Positions 35,764 through 44,364 are shown, counted from the stretch's first letter. The stretch: DNA of 64,000 nt from Oceanobacillus chungangensis (GCF_003369565.1 NZ_PIOD01000006.1:62001-126000); one strand, 5' to 3'. Notes: generated from the letters alone by a model not told the origin. Numbers and translations are program-made.

Positions 35764-35792
35764 ATTATAACGCGAAAGATTAGGAGATCCAA
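35764..35792 (-). promoter_or_regulatory. Sigma-A promoter for mifM-yidC2
   Basis: On the minus strand: TTGGAT, 17-base spacer, TATAAT, about 90 bases before the leader start codon. Confidence 0.65.
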
Positions 35793-36128
35793 CTCGGAAC
35801 GAGAATTAAATAATTTCTGTTTATGGGGAGGAAACATATCGAACCTACCTAGGACTTTGAAATTGTGGCAGCATCCGAAATAAAGAAGCAAAAGAACGCA
35901 AGTCATGCATAGTAACCTTTCCTGGACAAAACAGGATGGTTGTTTACGGAAAAATAAGCCATGAATCTCATTATTTTTACTATGTTTCCCCTGTGAAAAT
36001 GCATGCATTATTCCTGACTGCTTAAGTAAACCGACGACAGTATAAGATAAAAAAACAGCGCTATAATCCCTCCGAGAACGGAATAATGAAGAAAATACTT
36101 CATAAATAATTAGGGGGGTTAAGTTAAT
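35793..36128. other. Intergenic region between mifM-yidC2 and the PIG-L gene
   Basis: About 335 bases with no supported gene. A 101-codon minus-strand frame (36008-35703) has no ribosome site and covers the promoter, so it is not called. Confidence 0.5.
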
Positions 36129-36878
36129 ATGAAAATAATAAGGACTGTTTTTTTATCTGTCATCTTATGCTTGGCAATGGTTCTTCCAGTTTCAGTATCA
36201 GCAAACGCGGGTTCAACGTTTTACCTCGTGCCACATCAGGATGATGAGCTTTTGACATTTGGTGTTAGCATCCTAAGGCATTTGGAAGTAGGACACGATG
36301 TTCATCTTGTGCTCATGACAGATGGGCAAAGCAGTGCAGCGATTAAAAGTGTCAATAAAAAGCTAAAAAAAAATCTTACAAAAAAAGAGTTTAGTGCAGC
36401 AAGGACAAAAGAATTTAAAGCAAGTGCAAAAGCCCTTGGCGTTCCAGAAAAAAACTTGCATTTTTATAACTACGTAGACGGGAAACTGAAAGTTGGTGAC
36501 GTGAAAAAAATGGTAAAGGAAATCCAGAAAAAATACCTGAAGGCAAGGTTTAAAACGATGTCTTACTATGATGCGCATGCAGACCACGCGAACGCTGGAA
36601 AAGCATTGCAGGAGATGTATAATAACGGGGAAGTAAAAGACGTGCGGTTTTATCTTAAATCCTCGCAGTTTAAATCAAAGTATAAAATGATTACGTACGA
36701 TAAATACAACAAAGCATTCAAACCGAAATTGGTAGCTGGCGTTAAGTCCTATAACACGTGGAATCCAAGCAAGGGATATTACGCGATTGGCTACACGTCC
36801 GTTCCAGGTTCCATGAAATATTTACTGTCTACTCCTGAAAGCAAATACCATAAGCCGAATTACAAATTGAAACAGTGA
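36129..36878 (+). CDS. Secreted PIG-L family deacetylase
   Basis: A 249-residue protein with a Sec signal (residues 1-26, cleavage near SANA). It has the zinc motif PHQDDE (His36, Asp38, Asp39) and the downstream HADH motif near residue 149, the set used by GlcNAc-type LmbE/PIG-L deacetylases. Export suggests action on cell-wall or extracellular sugars. Many lysines suggest wall binding. GGGGGG lies 9-14 bases upstream. It stands alone and the substrate is unknown. Confidence 0.82.
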   Translation: MKIIRTVFLSVILCLAMVLPVSVSANAGSTFYLVPHQDDELLTFGVSILRHLEVGHDVHLVLMTDGQSSAAIKSVNKKLKKNLTKKEFSAARTKEFKASAKALGVPEKNLHFYNYVDGKLKVGDVKKMVKEIQKKYLKARFKTMSYYDAHADHANAGKALQEMYNNGEVKDVRFYLKSSQFKSKYKMITYDKYNKAFKPKLVAGVKSYNTWNPSKGYYAIGYTSVPGSMKYLLSTPESKYHKPNYKLKQ

Positions 36879-36892
36879 CCATTTGGCGTGTT

Positions 36893-37090
36893 TTTATTTG
36901 TTGGGATAAACGCTCCAGTAATATCGCTTTCCGTTTGTAGCATCAACTCTACTTCTTGCTTCAAATTCTCCGCCGTTGATGATGTCTTACAACACCTCCT
37001 CTTCTTCCGTAAATCGTGGAGAGCTGCCTCCACGCTAATCGTCGTTGTCGCCGCTTCATAATTTGCTGCATTTTTTCATGGATTTGATAA
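36893..37090 (-). pseudogene. Possible decayed minus-strand gene fragment
   Basis: Read on the minus strand, the segment gives DIINGGEFEARSRVDATNGK, then RYYWSVYPNK and a stop near 36895, preceded in another frame by a helical stretch (SVEAALHDLRKKRR). The shift between frames suggests a broken gene. It is not identified. The remaining bases up to the next gene hold no clear feature. Confidence 0.3.
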
Positions 37091-37270
37091 ATGCTTCTTT
37101 TGGGTCAATATTGGACTTAGGAATCAGTAATCTTAAGCACTTCAGTGTTCAATTTCAAGAAATTTCCGCTCAGCCTCTAGACTGAGAATTTTTCGTTCTA
37201 CGGAATGTAGAGGTTAATTCTGTTTCAATATAAGATTGGAAGTAGCTTGGGATAGAAAGGGATGGATAGG

Positions 37271-38254
37271 GTGGAAACTATTATTGAAGTTCAGAATCTT
37301 AAGAAGTCTTATCGAAAGCGGAAGTCAAAGGAATATATTCATGCGGTCACAGATGTATCTTTCAAAGTTAATCAGGGAGAGATTGTCGGTCTCCTTGGAC
37401 CAAATGGGGCAGGGAAAACAACGACAATTAAAATGATATGTGGTTTGCTTATTCCAGATTCTGGGACGATTACAATTAATGGAATTAACAATCAAGAGAA
37501 ACGTTTGAAAGCACTACGCCATATTAGTGCAGTACTGGAAGGAAATCGGAATTTATATTGGCGCTTGACTGTTAGGGAGAACCTAGAATATTTTGCTGGA
37601 AATCGTGGCGCTTCAAGGAAAGAGGTCGCACAACAGGTCGACGAATTATTAGAAACGTTTCGTTTACAGGAGAAAGCATCAGAACTTGTCAATCGTCTTT
37701 CACGAGGAATGCAGCAGAAACTTGCAATCGCAGTAGCGATGTTAGCAGATAGTGACGTAATACTGCTAGACGAACCGACACTTGGACTTGATGTCGAAAC
37801 AAGTTATGAGGTACGTGATTTACTCCGAAGTATCGCGAATGACTATAACCGAACGATTATTATTAGCTCCCATGATATGGATGTCATTCAGGACATTTGT
37901 GAACGGACCGTGATTATTAATGGAGGAAAGATTGTCACAGATGATAAGGTAGATAATTTATTACGATTGTTTGAAGTTCGCGCCTATACGATAACGCTTG
38001 GTGGGGTATTAAGTGAAAAACAGCAGAAATTACTGAAGCTTACGTTTCCAGGAGCAGAGTATAAGGAAGATATTAATCAATCTTCAGTTGGTGTGGATCT
38101 TGAAAAAAGCGAAGCAATCTATGATTTATTTGATATTTTTAAGTTAGAAGAGACGCCGGTTGAATCAATTGATCGCAAGTCGATTAATTTTGAAGAAATA
38201 TTCATGAAAATTGTAAAGGGGGAAATGGATGATGCAAGGGTTCAATCTTCTTAA
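37271..38254 (+). CDS. ABC exporter ATP-binding protein (DrrA/Nod type)
   Basis: About 327 residues. Walker A GPNGAGKTT near residue 48, signature LSRGMQQK, Walker B VILLDEPTLGLD, and H-loop SSHDMD, followed by a ~100-residue C-terminal domain as in antibiotic/lipid exporters. ATG 37262 abuts AAAGGG, whereas GTG 37271 is 9 bases away and is preferred. It overlaps its permease by 26 bases. The substrate is unknown; drugs, lantibiotics or lipids are typical. Confidence 0.87.
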   Translation: METIIEVQNLKKSYRKRKSKEYIHAVTDVSFKVNQGEIVGLLGPNGAGKTTTIKMICGLLIPDSGTITINGINNQEKRLKALRHISAVLEGNRNLYWRLTVRENLEYFAGNRGASRKEVAQQVDELLETFRLQEKASELVNRLSRGMQQKLAIAVAMLADSDVILLDEPTLGLDVETSYEVRDLLRSIANDYNRTIIISSHDMDVIQDICERTVIINGGKIVTDDKVDNLLRLFEVRAYTITLGGVLSEKQQKLLKLTFPGAEYKEDINQSSVGVDLEKSEAIYDLFDIFKLEETPVESIDRKSINFEEIFMKIVKGEMDDARVQSS

Positions 38255-39005
38255 AGCAAACATTCGTATGGAATATATCGAGTATAAGCGGTACTTACCG
38301 AATACAATCGCAATGCTGCTTACGTTTTATATTATCTTTATTGGTATGTTTGCTGGGATTCAATTAATTGGTGACCCAACAACACAGGATTCAAATGTTC
38401 AATTTGTGATTGTAAACTATATTTTCTGGTATTTAGCAATGATTGTCGTGAATGCGATTGGCTGGCAAATTACAAATGAAGCGACACAGGGAACGCTTGA
38501 ACAATTAAGTATGTCACCGATGGGGATTTGGCGCATTATGCTCGCAAGGTTGATATCCTCTACGATTGTGAGCTTTTTGATTATTGTTGCATTACTATAT
38601 TTATCGATGCTGACGACTGGCCAATGGCTAAATATCGACATTATCACGATATTGCCAATATTAATCTTGACCTTAATTAGTATGTTTGGCCTTGGATTTA
38701 TTATTGCTGGATTGTCGGTCGTTTTGAAACAAATTCAGGCATTCCTGCAAATATTACAGTTTATTCTAGCAGGATTAACCTTTGTTCCGTTGACTGTTGC
38801 ACCGTTCTTAGCTTATTTTCCCTTTGTAAAAGGGGTGGATTTAGTGCGGGCTGTCATGATTGATGGCGTTACATTGAGCCAAATTAGAATGGAAGATTTC
38901 ATGATATTAGGATTTAATGCTGTATTTTATTTTTTTATTGGTCTAGGTATCTTCTTGCTTTGTGAACGAGTTGCGATGAAGAAAGGGTTGCTTGCGCACT
39001 ATTAA
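38229..39005 (+). CDS. ABC-2 type permease
   Basis: A 258-residue protein with six helices: the first near residues 25-45 (NTIAMLLTFYIIFIGMFAGI) and the usual short cytoplasmic ATQGTLEQLSMSPMG coupling motif at ~80-95. It pairs with the ATPase encoded just upstream, inside whose 3' end it starts (AAGGGGG, 6 bases before ATG 38229). The two form a complete half-size exporter. Confidence 0.87.
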   Translation: MMQGFNLLKANIRMEYIEYKRYLPNTIAMLLTFYIIFIGMFAGIQLIGDPTTQDSNVQFVIVNYIFWYLAMIVVNAIGWQITNEATQGTLEQLSMSPMGIWRIMLARLISSTIVSFLIIVALLYLSMLTTGQWLNIDIITILPILILTLISMFGLGFIIAGLSVVLKQIQAFLQILQFILAGLTFVPLTVAPFLAYFPFVKGVDLVRAVMIDGVTLSQIRMEDFMILGFNAVFYFFIGLGIFLLCERVAMKKGLLAHY

Positions 39006-39078
39006 TAATGTTTCATGAGTTTGTTACTATTAATAAATAAAGTGCGAACTAGTTAGGAAAGTAATTGCTTCCTGGCCA

Positions 39079-39150
39079 ACCACTGCGGAAATACATTGCG
39101 CTTTCCGGGGGCGGCTGGTGTGCCTACATGTGCTTTCACACTCATGGACA
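39079..39150 (-). repeat. Fragment of a Bacillaceae-type palindromic intergenic repeat
   Basis: Contains CACTGCGGAAATACATTGCG, CTTTCCGGGGGCGGCTGGTG and TGTGCTTTCACACTC. These match, in inverse orientation and shortened, the 118-bp element at 53137. It separates the ABC operon from the hydrolase remnant. Confidence 0.65.
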
Positions 39151-39157
39151 ATTAGTC

Positions 39158-39301
39158 GAAGTTTATTTTGAAGCAATTGTTGCAGAAAAGGGTAAGAAGT
39201 TTATTTGGTTGGAACAATCAGCACATACATTCCATCCTGATAACACGGGGGAAATTGAAATTCTTTTGAATTATGAACTGAAATTTGCAATGGAAACTTA
39301 A
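39158..39301 (+). pseudogene. Alpha/beta-hydrolase C-terminal remnant
   Basis: The frame encodes YFEAIVAEKGKKFIWLEQSA followed by HTFHPDNTGEIE and a stop. It looks like the last ~45 residues of a proline-iminopeptidase-like hydrolase, with the catalytic-His region (SAH). Upstream codons derive from an unrelated repeat, so the gene is truncated and not functional. Confidence 0.65.
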
Positions 39302-39342
39302 TTGAAAATAGGTAGCTGCACATGCATCCCCATGGTAACTGT

Positions 39343-39351
39343 CATAGGTTA
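39343..39351 (+). promoter_or_regulatory. Sporulation-type -10 (sigma-E/K-like) before the cotD-like gene
   Basis: CATAGGTTA fits the CATAnnnTA -10 of mother-cell sigma factors and lies 33 bases before the ATG. No convincing -35 was found. Confidence 0.35.
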
Positions 39352-39384
39352 ATAGTGAACCTATAATAGAAAGGGGATAATCAA

Positions 39385-39903
39385 ATGAGGTTTCGCCATG
39401 GAAGACATTGTAGATGTCATACTTGTCAAAAGACAATTGTCCATCCTACAAAGTTTAATTGTATTGAAAATTGTTCTGAAAGTGTAGTAAATCAAGTGCA
39501 TCCTTCCCATACTACGATTATGAATCACCATTTAGTGAAGAATAATCATGTATTTCCGCATTCAACATCTGTGCAAAATACAACTAACAGTGTGGATCAA
39601 TATGGTGGTTCGTTTGAAGTGCCATCACCTGGTCAAGTAGCAGGAGCGATGATGCCAGGTTATGGTCCGGGAGGTCAAGTAGCAGGTGCGATGATGCCAG
39701 GCTATGGTCCAGGAGGTCAAGTAGCAGGAGCGATGATGCCAGGCTATGGTCCAGGAGGTCAAGTGGCAGGAGCGATGATGCCAGGTGCAAATATGCCGTT
39801 TGGTCCAGGAGGTCAAGTGGCGGGTGCAATGCAGCCAGGTTTTGGACCGCATAAGGGCTGCAAGTGTGGTTGTGGTGGTAATCCATCTCACCATAAATGG
39901 TAA
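39385..39903 (+). CDS. CotD-family spore coat protein with tandem Gly-rich repeats
   Basis: A 172-residue protein. Residues 1-70 match the CotD inner-coat family (His/Cys-rich start, VHPTKFN, then VHPSHTTIMNHHLVKNNH and FPHSTSV). Residues ~82-155 are five repeats of GQVAGAMMPGYGPG (14 residues, 42 bp, the fourth extended by four residues), and the end is Cys/His-rich (CKCGCGG). The repeats are collagen-like in glycine spacing but not GXY. Found in the spore coat by family. AAAGGGG precedes the ATG and a terminator follows. Confidence 0.85.
   Translation: MRFRHGRHCRCHTCQKTIVHPTKFNCIENCSESVVNQVHPSHTTIMNHHLVKNNHVFPHSTSVQNTTNSVDQYGGSFEVPSPGQVAGAMMPGYGPGGQVAGAMMPGYGPGGQVAGAMMPGYGPGGQVAGAMMPGANMPFGPGGQVAGAMQPGFGPHKGCKCGCGGNPSHHKW
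39631..39837 (+). repeat. 42-bp coding tandem repeat inside the cotD-like gene
   Basis: Five units beginning GGTCAAGTAGCAGG[AT]GC, 42 bp each except one of 54 bp; near-identical third positions indicate recent expansion and likely length polymorphism. Confidence 0.85.
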
Positions 39904-39924
39904 AATAAAAACTAATGATAGAGG

Positions 39925-39952
39925 AGCTGACATGTGTATTGTCGGCTTTTTC
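39925..39952 (+). terminator. Terminator after the cotD-like gene
   Basis: AGCTGACA / TGTCGGCT (one G-U), 7-base loop, then TTTT. Confidence 0.75.
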
Positions 39953-40021
39953 TATTTGATACAAGAATGAAAGGGTATATAATGGTATGGAGTGAATTAT
40001 TCTTTGAAACGGTGATTACAA

Positions 40022-40576
40022 ATGAAAATATTAACGGTGACAGGATACAAATCAACAGAATTAGGTATCTTTAAAGAAGATGATCCCAAAGTACAAATTA
40101 TTAAGAAATCGATTGAAAAACGGTTAATCGGTTTTATTGAGGAAGGACTCGAGTGGGTGCTTGTTTCCGGACAAATGGGTGTCGAATTATGGACAGCAGA
40201 GGTCGTTCTCGATTTGAAGGAAACATATGATATCAATCTCGGTATCTTTCCACCATTTGAGAATCAGGACAATCGCTGGCCAGAAGCGTTAAAATTTAAA
40301 TACGAAGAGCTGACAATGATTGCAGATTTTTACCAACCAATTTATAACGGCGATTATAAAGCGCCATATCAATTTAGAGCGAAAAATATGTGGCTTATTG
40401 AAAAAAGCGATGGCTGCCTAATCCTAATGGATGATCAATTTCCAGGGAGTACGAAATATTTTTATGACATTGCCAAACAGGCAGAAGCGAATTATCCAAT
40501 CTTCTTAATAACGCCAATGGATTTAGAAGATATAGTAGAAGAAATGCGAATGGCGGATCCGGATTATTGGAGCTGA
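40022..40576 (+). CDS. ypsA: YpsA family protein (SLOG superfamily, DUF1273)
   Basis: A 184-residue protein, the size of B. subtilis YpsA. It starts MKILTVTGYKSTELGIF and has the nucleotide-site-like GLEWVLVSGQMGVELWTAEV near residues 42-61 and the conserved end MRMADPDYW. SLOG Rossmann proteins bind nucleotide-like ligands; YpsA has been linked to cell division in Firmicutes. The ribosome site is weak (GGTGA). A dispersed repeat starts 51 bases after its stop. Confidence 0.9.
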   Translation: MKILTVTGYKSTELGIFKEDDPKVQIIKKSIEKRLIGFIEEGLEWVLVSGQMGVELWTAEVVLDLKETYDINLGIFPPFENQDNRWPEALKFKYEELTMIADFYQPIYNGDYKAPYQFRAKNMWLIEKSDGCLILMDDQFPGSTKYFYDIAKQAEANYPIFLITPMDLEDIVEEMRMADPDYWS

Positions 40577-40627
40577 CTAAATTTGCAGAGCTTGTGTGAC
40601 CTTGGGCAAGCGGACGAGTGCGGAAAT

Positions 40628-40727
40628 ACCGATATATTTGAAAATACGCCGATAAATTCAGTGAACACGCCGATATAATGGTCAAAGGCGCTGATATCCG
40701 CCTCATTCACGCCGATATTCGACAAAA
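40628..40727 (+). repeat. Dispersed GCCGATAT repeat element, copy B
   Basis: Units start (CCG) at 40629, 40649, 40670, 40691 (GCTGATAT variant) and 40712: spacing 20-21-21-21. Almost identical in sequence to copy C at 41822, on the other side of the NERD gene. Confidence 0.92.
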
Positions 40728-40822
40728 TAAGCCCTGTTTTTCCTTCTAAGCAGGAGTTGGCATGTATGATAACGAATGTATTGTATGACGAATAATTTAA
40801 TATAGAAAGGTTGTGCAAATTA

Positions 40823-41794
40823 TTGATTGTAATGCCGCTCAAGGTCCCCAGGAATCTTCTTCAAACAGAAGCACTAAACCGCAGAATGCCCTCTACTCAT
40901 CCAAAAAAAGAAATAGCTAATATCAGTGCCAAAAATATGCGCGCTGGATATAATGGTGAGCTTGGCCTTGAATATCCTCTCAGCTTTCTACCACATGACG
41001 ATAATTTAATTTTTTACCACCTGCGAATTCCTGATAATAACGGCTATTTTCAAATGGATGCACTTATTCTCACAAGCAAATTCATACTAATTATTGAAGC
41101 AAAGAATATTTATGGCACAATTTCCTTTGATGATATGGGGCAGGCAATTCGTTCCACAGATGAAAAGGTGGACATATTTACAAATCCAATTGAACAAGTT
41201 AATTTGCAGCATTTGCGTTTACTGCAGTGGCTAAGAGAAGGTGGCTTTTCAAAAATGCCAATCCCAATTGAAAAAATTGTAGCTTATAGTGGGACGAGTA
41301 CAATTCTTAGAAATTTAGTTAATGATAAAACAATCTCAGACACTGTCATGCGGACGGAAAGAATTCTCACTAAAATAACTGAAATAGAACGAAAATATCA
41401 AACGGTTTGTTTGTCGGAGGAACAGTTAAAGAATCTGTCATCCCAATTGGTCAGTGCACATAGTCCTGAAGACGAAAATGTTTTGGGAAAATATAACGTT
41501 TCCTATGAGGAACTGATTAAGGGTGTTTTTTGCCCTGAATGTAATGCAGTACCAATGCAGTGGAGAGCAGGCAAGTGGGTATGCAGCTATTGCAATACAG
41601 TTTCCAAAATAGCACACCGGAATGCACTTGAAGATTATGCATTATTGATAAGTGAACGAGTTAGCAATCAGCAGGCAAGGGATTTTCTGCAGATGAAATC
41701 AGATAATATGGTTAAAGGACTATTAAAGAATGAAAACTTTGATCAAATTGGGAAAAACAAAGGCCGTAAGTATTTAATTGGCAACAATAATTAG
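40823..41794 (+). CDS. Nuclease-related-domain (NERD) protein with zinc ribbon
   Basis: About 323 residues. The NERD domain spans ~35-150 (AGYNGELGLEYPL, then the core MDALILTSKFILIIEAKNIYG with the D...E-x-K nuclease-like motif), and a C-terminal zinc ribbon has CPEC and CSYC near 235-260. NERD proteins are predicted DNA-processing enzymes, often on plasmids or mobile DNA. An initial TTG at 40811 touches AGAAAGG; TTG 40823 is 12 bases away and preferred. It is bracketed by near-identical 100-bp repeats. Confidence 0.82.
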   Translation: MIVMPLKVPRNLLQTEALNRRMPSTHPKKEIANISAKNMRAGYNGELGLEYPLSFLPHDDNLIFYHLRIPDNNGYFQMDALILTSKFILIIEAKNIYGTISFDDMGQAIRSTDEKVDIFTNPIEQVNLQHLRLLQWLREGGFSKMPIPIEKIVAYSGTSTILRNLVNDKTISDTVMRTERILTKITEIERKYQTVCLSEEQLKNLSSQLVSAHSPEDENVLGKYNVSYEELIKGVFCPECNAVPMQWRAGKWVCSYCNTVSKIAHRNALEDYALLISERVSNQQARDFLQMKSDNMVKGLLKNENFDQIGKNKGRKYLIGNNN

Positions 41795-41821
41795 TGGTGA
41801 TATTGGTTGGATAATGTCAAA

Positions 41822-41922
41822 TACCGATATATTTGAAAATACGCCGATATATTCAGTGAACACGCCGATATAATGGTCAAAGTCGCCGATATCCGCCTCA
41901 TTCACGCCGATATTCGACAAAA
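41822..41922 (+). repeat. Dispersed GCCGATAT repeat element, copy C
   Basis: Units start (CCG) at 41823, 41843, 41864, 41885 and 41906: spacing 20-21-21-21. It begins 27 bases after the NERD gene stop. Confidence 0.92.
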
Positions 41923-42038
41923 TACTGCTGATAGTTGAGATTCCTTCACGCAACCGTCGCATTTACATTAATTATTTCACCTCAATGCGCATATCATTAA
42001 AAGAACGGAACTGTGCAATTTAGAAAGGTGGAATCACG

Positions 42039-42719
42039 ATGTATTATCCATATCAATATCCAACAAATACTGAATATAGGCAAGCACAGCACCAATCACA
42101 AGCTCGTCGTGTGATGACAGTTACGGGGAATGGACAGATTTCGGTGGAGCCAAACATTGTAACGGTACAGTTAGAAGTAGTCACGGAGAATGAATCCCTC
42201 CGTCTGGCACAGCAGGAAAATGCGAGTAAGATGAATCAAGTAATTCAAGCACTTCTCAATATGGGAGTTTCGAGAGAAAATATTCATACTACTACTTTTA
42301 CAGTATTTCCAAGGTATGATTTTGTTGATGGCAAGCAAGTATTCAGGGGATATGAGGTTACGAATGGAATTACTGTGGAGATAAGTGCGCTTGATCAAGC
42401 CGGTGCTATTATTGATGAGGCAGTGAAAAACGGGGTGAATCGTGTTTCAAATATCCAGTTTTCTGTTCGTGATAAGGACATATATTATCAGCAGGCGCTA
42501 AGTGCTGCACTTGAAAATGCGAATGGAAAAGCTGAAGCCATTGCAAGAACAATGCAGCTTAATCTAAATCAACCCCCAATTAAAATTATCGAGCAAACTA
42601 CAGGAGCACCCCCAACTACATATAAGGTGATGGCAGCTTCAGCGGAAAGCTTTGCAACACCAATCGAGCCGGGGCAAATAATGGTGCATGCAGCGGTTGA
42701 AGTACAATACCAGTATTAA
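42039..42719 (+). CDS. SIMPL-domain (DUF541, YggE-like) protein
   Basis: A 226-residue protein. The SIMPL/YggE fold spans residues ~25-222: VTGNGQISVEPNIVTVQLEV at the start, ASKMNQVIQALLNMG, and a late AAVEVQYQY. No signal peptide is seen, unlike E. coli YggE; a Tyr/Gln-rich N-terminal tail (residues 1-23) is present instead. The family forms ring oligomers with roles in oxidative stress in some bacteria; function here is unknown. GGTGG lies 8 bases upstream. Confidence 0.85.
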   Translation: MYYPYQYPTNTEYRQAQHQSQARRVMTVTGNGQISVEPNIVTVQLEVVTENESLRLAQQENASKMNQVIQALLNMGVSRENIHTTTFTVFPRYDFVDGKQVFRGYEVTNGITVEISALDQAGAIIDEAVKNGVNRVSNIQFSVRDKDIYYQQALSAALENANGKAEAIARTMQLNLNQPPIKIIEQTTGAPPTTYKVMAASAESFATPIEPGQIMVHAAVEVQYQY

Positions 42720-42803
42720 TAGTTGTCACCAAGCCCTTCGGTGAAATCCTAAGTTGCACTTATGTAAAAAGAAAGTTTTTATACCTTCTTCACTACCTAA
42801 TAG

Positions 42804-42838
42804 AAAGCAAGTGATGGCACTCCGTCACTTGCTTTTTA
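42804..42838 (+). terminator. Terminator downstream of the SIMPL gene
   Basis: AAGCAAGTGA / TCACTTGCTT perfect stem, 10-base loop, T5 tail. Confidence 0.9.
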
Positions 42839-43023
42839 TGGCTGTTTAAGATAAAAAGCTTATTCTCAGCACCATTACAAATAATTTTATAAAATTATAG
42901 AAACCTTTTTCGAAATAATCCGTATAAAATAATAGGGGAATGTAGAAAAAGTAGTTACGCTGAAAGTAATAAATGTTATAATGTTAGAAATATTTTATCA
43001 AGTAACTATCTGAGGTGATAGAA

Positions 43024-43530
43024 TTGGATTATTTGATACGGAACATGAAGAAGAAGGATATTCCACAGGTTCAGCATGTAGCTAGAACTAGCTGGAATGC
43101 GACTTACGAAGGTATTATTCCCCGTGATATTCAGGAGAACTTTTTAAATGCTGCGTATAGCGACAAAAATATGAAAAGCAGATTAAAACATTCGATTGTC
43201 TTCGTTGCCGAGGTCGATGGGAGAATTGTTGGTTTTGCCAACTATTCACCGATTACTTCAGAAGGGACAACAGAACTAGGAGCTATTTATTTGCATCCAG
43301 AATTTCAAGGGCGAGGAATTGGAACAGGTTTTTTACAGCATGGAATTAATCATTTTAGTAATGTGGAAGAAATTCACTTAAATGTAGAGAAAAACAACGA
43401 AATTGGCATGAATTTCTATAATGCAAAAGGATTTGAAGTTGTTTCGGAGTTCGAGGATAACTTCGGTGGACATATTTTACATACGGTAAGAATGGTGTTA
43501 AAAGTTAATAAAATCATGAGTAAAAGCTAG
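43024..43530 (+). CDS. GNAT-family N-acetyltransferase
   Basis: About 168 residues. The acetyl-CoA-binding motif is near residue 96 (YLHPEFQGRGIGTGFLQ) and the C-terminal GNAT part is EIGMNFYNAKGFEVV. A GTG at 43015 lies within GAGGTGA, so TTG 43024 just downstream of that site is taken as the start. The acceptor substrate is unknown. Its stop lies 28 bases before the YrvL-like gene, so they may be co-transcribed. Confidence 0.87.
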   Translation: MDYLIRNMKKKDIPQVQHVARTSWNATYEGIIPRDIQENFLNAAYSDKNMKSRLKHSIVFVAEVDGRIVGFANYSPITSEGTTELGAIYLHPEFQGRGIGTGFLQHGINHFSNVEEIHLNVEKNNEIGMNFYNAKGFEVVSEFEDNFGGHILHTVRMVLKVNKIMSKS

Positions 43531-43558
43531 AGAAGTCTTCAAAGTTAGGGATGTGTAA

Positions 43559-44044
43559 ATGGGGAAATTAGAGGAAGTATCAGAAAAGAAGGATATGAGA
43601 GAAAAAGTAATAGCAATAACGACAATAACAGTCCTGCTCGGGATTGCACTCGGATTCGTAGTTGGGATTTATTTCTTTGGTTTTGCAGGGTTATTTAATC
43701 TTTTTGGTGTTCAGTATGATTCCCTGCTAACAATTCTAACCTTTATATTATTTGTGTTAATTATCGGCATCTTTACGGATATTTTTGCGAAAATTCCACT
43801 AATCATATTTTCCAACTTTTCACCAGGAAAATATGCTTTAATTGTCGGTACAATCATGATCGAGGCTTTTTTTGCTTGGATTGCGATATTTACTGCAGAT
43901 GAACTCCTGACAGGTCTGAACATTCCTTTAACAGTGGAGTTAGTTGCAGCGTTAGTTGTATCTGTTTCAGAATATTTGTTGGAACAAGATGATAGAAAGA
44001 AGAAAGAATCCAATGGAAATCAGGATGATTATAAACATGAATAA
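43559..44044 (+). CDS. YrvL-like membrane regulatory protein
   Basis: A 161-residue protein with four helices: GIYFFGFAGLFNLFGVQYDSL is the phrase matching the YrvL family, then LTILTFILFVLIIGIFTDIF and two later helices. It ends in a charged tail. B. subtilis YrvL is linked to control of the SigO-RsoA sigma factor. Whether that role holds here is not known; no sigO is nearby. The ribosome site (AGGG) is weak. Confidence 0.7.
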   Translation: MGKLEEVSEKKDMREKVIAITTITVLLGIALGFVVGIYFFGFAGLFNLFGVQYDSLLTILTFILFVLIIGIFTDIFAKIPLIIFSNFSPGKYALIVGTIMIEAFFAWIAIFTADELLTGLNIPLTVELVAALVVSVSEYLLEQDDRKKKESNGNQDDYKHE

Positions 44045-44266
44045 TATTAAATTCAGTCGATTATTCCATGTGTAACGGGCAGTCACAACCACCATAATAT
44101 CTTTTCGCTTGCATAATAGTTGTTATCACTATTCAAAGCGCTGCTCGTGACCAAGTAAGTTATCAGTTGCAATTAATTCATGGTCATCGGGCTGCAGTCT
44201 TTTATTTATTGAAAAAGCTTATTATCATTTCTATCCAACGAAAAATCTCCTTCAATATAGTCGAAA

Positions 44267-44310
44267 TAAAAAGGACAGGAAAGGCAATATTCTACCTTTA
44301 TCTGTCCTTT
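44267..44310. terminator. Bidirectional terminator
   Basis: AAAAGGACAG / CTGTCCTTTT perfect 10-bp stem, with A and T tracts outside, between convergent genes. Confidence 0.85.
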
Positions 44311-44364
44311 TACCTGTTATGTGGGGGAATAATCCGACCTCACACGCTAGTTTCTAATCTATTA

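Noticed and set aside
35703..36008. 101-codon minus-strand frame upstream of the MifM-like gene
   Set aside because: No ribosome site, overlaps the mifM-yidC2 promoter and has no recognisable protein features.
34141..37200. Riboswitches or T-boxes in leaders
   Set aside because: I looked for T-box (GGGTGG...), SAM, purine, TPP and cobalamin cores here and in other leaders across the window and saw none that I can support.
39065..39301. 78-residue intact small protein
   Set aside because: Its first third is translated repeat DNA and the rest is the tail of an alpha/beta hydrolase, so it is a remnant.
39584..39964. Minus-strand frames of 126 and 102 codons across the cotD-like repeat
   Set aside because: They mirror the coding repeat (LLPLDLLDH-type repeats) and arise from its regular codon pattern.
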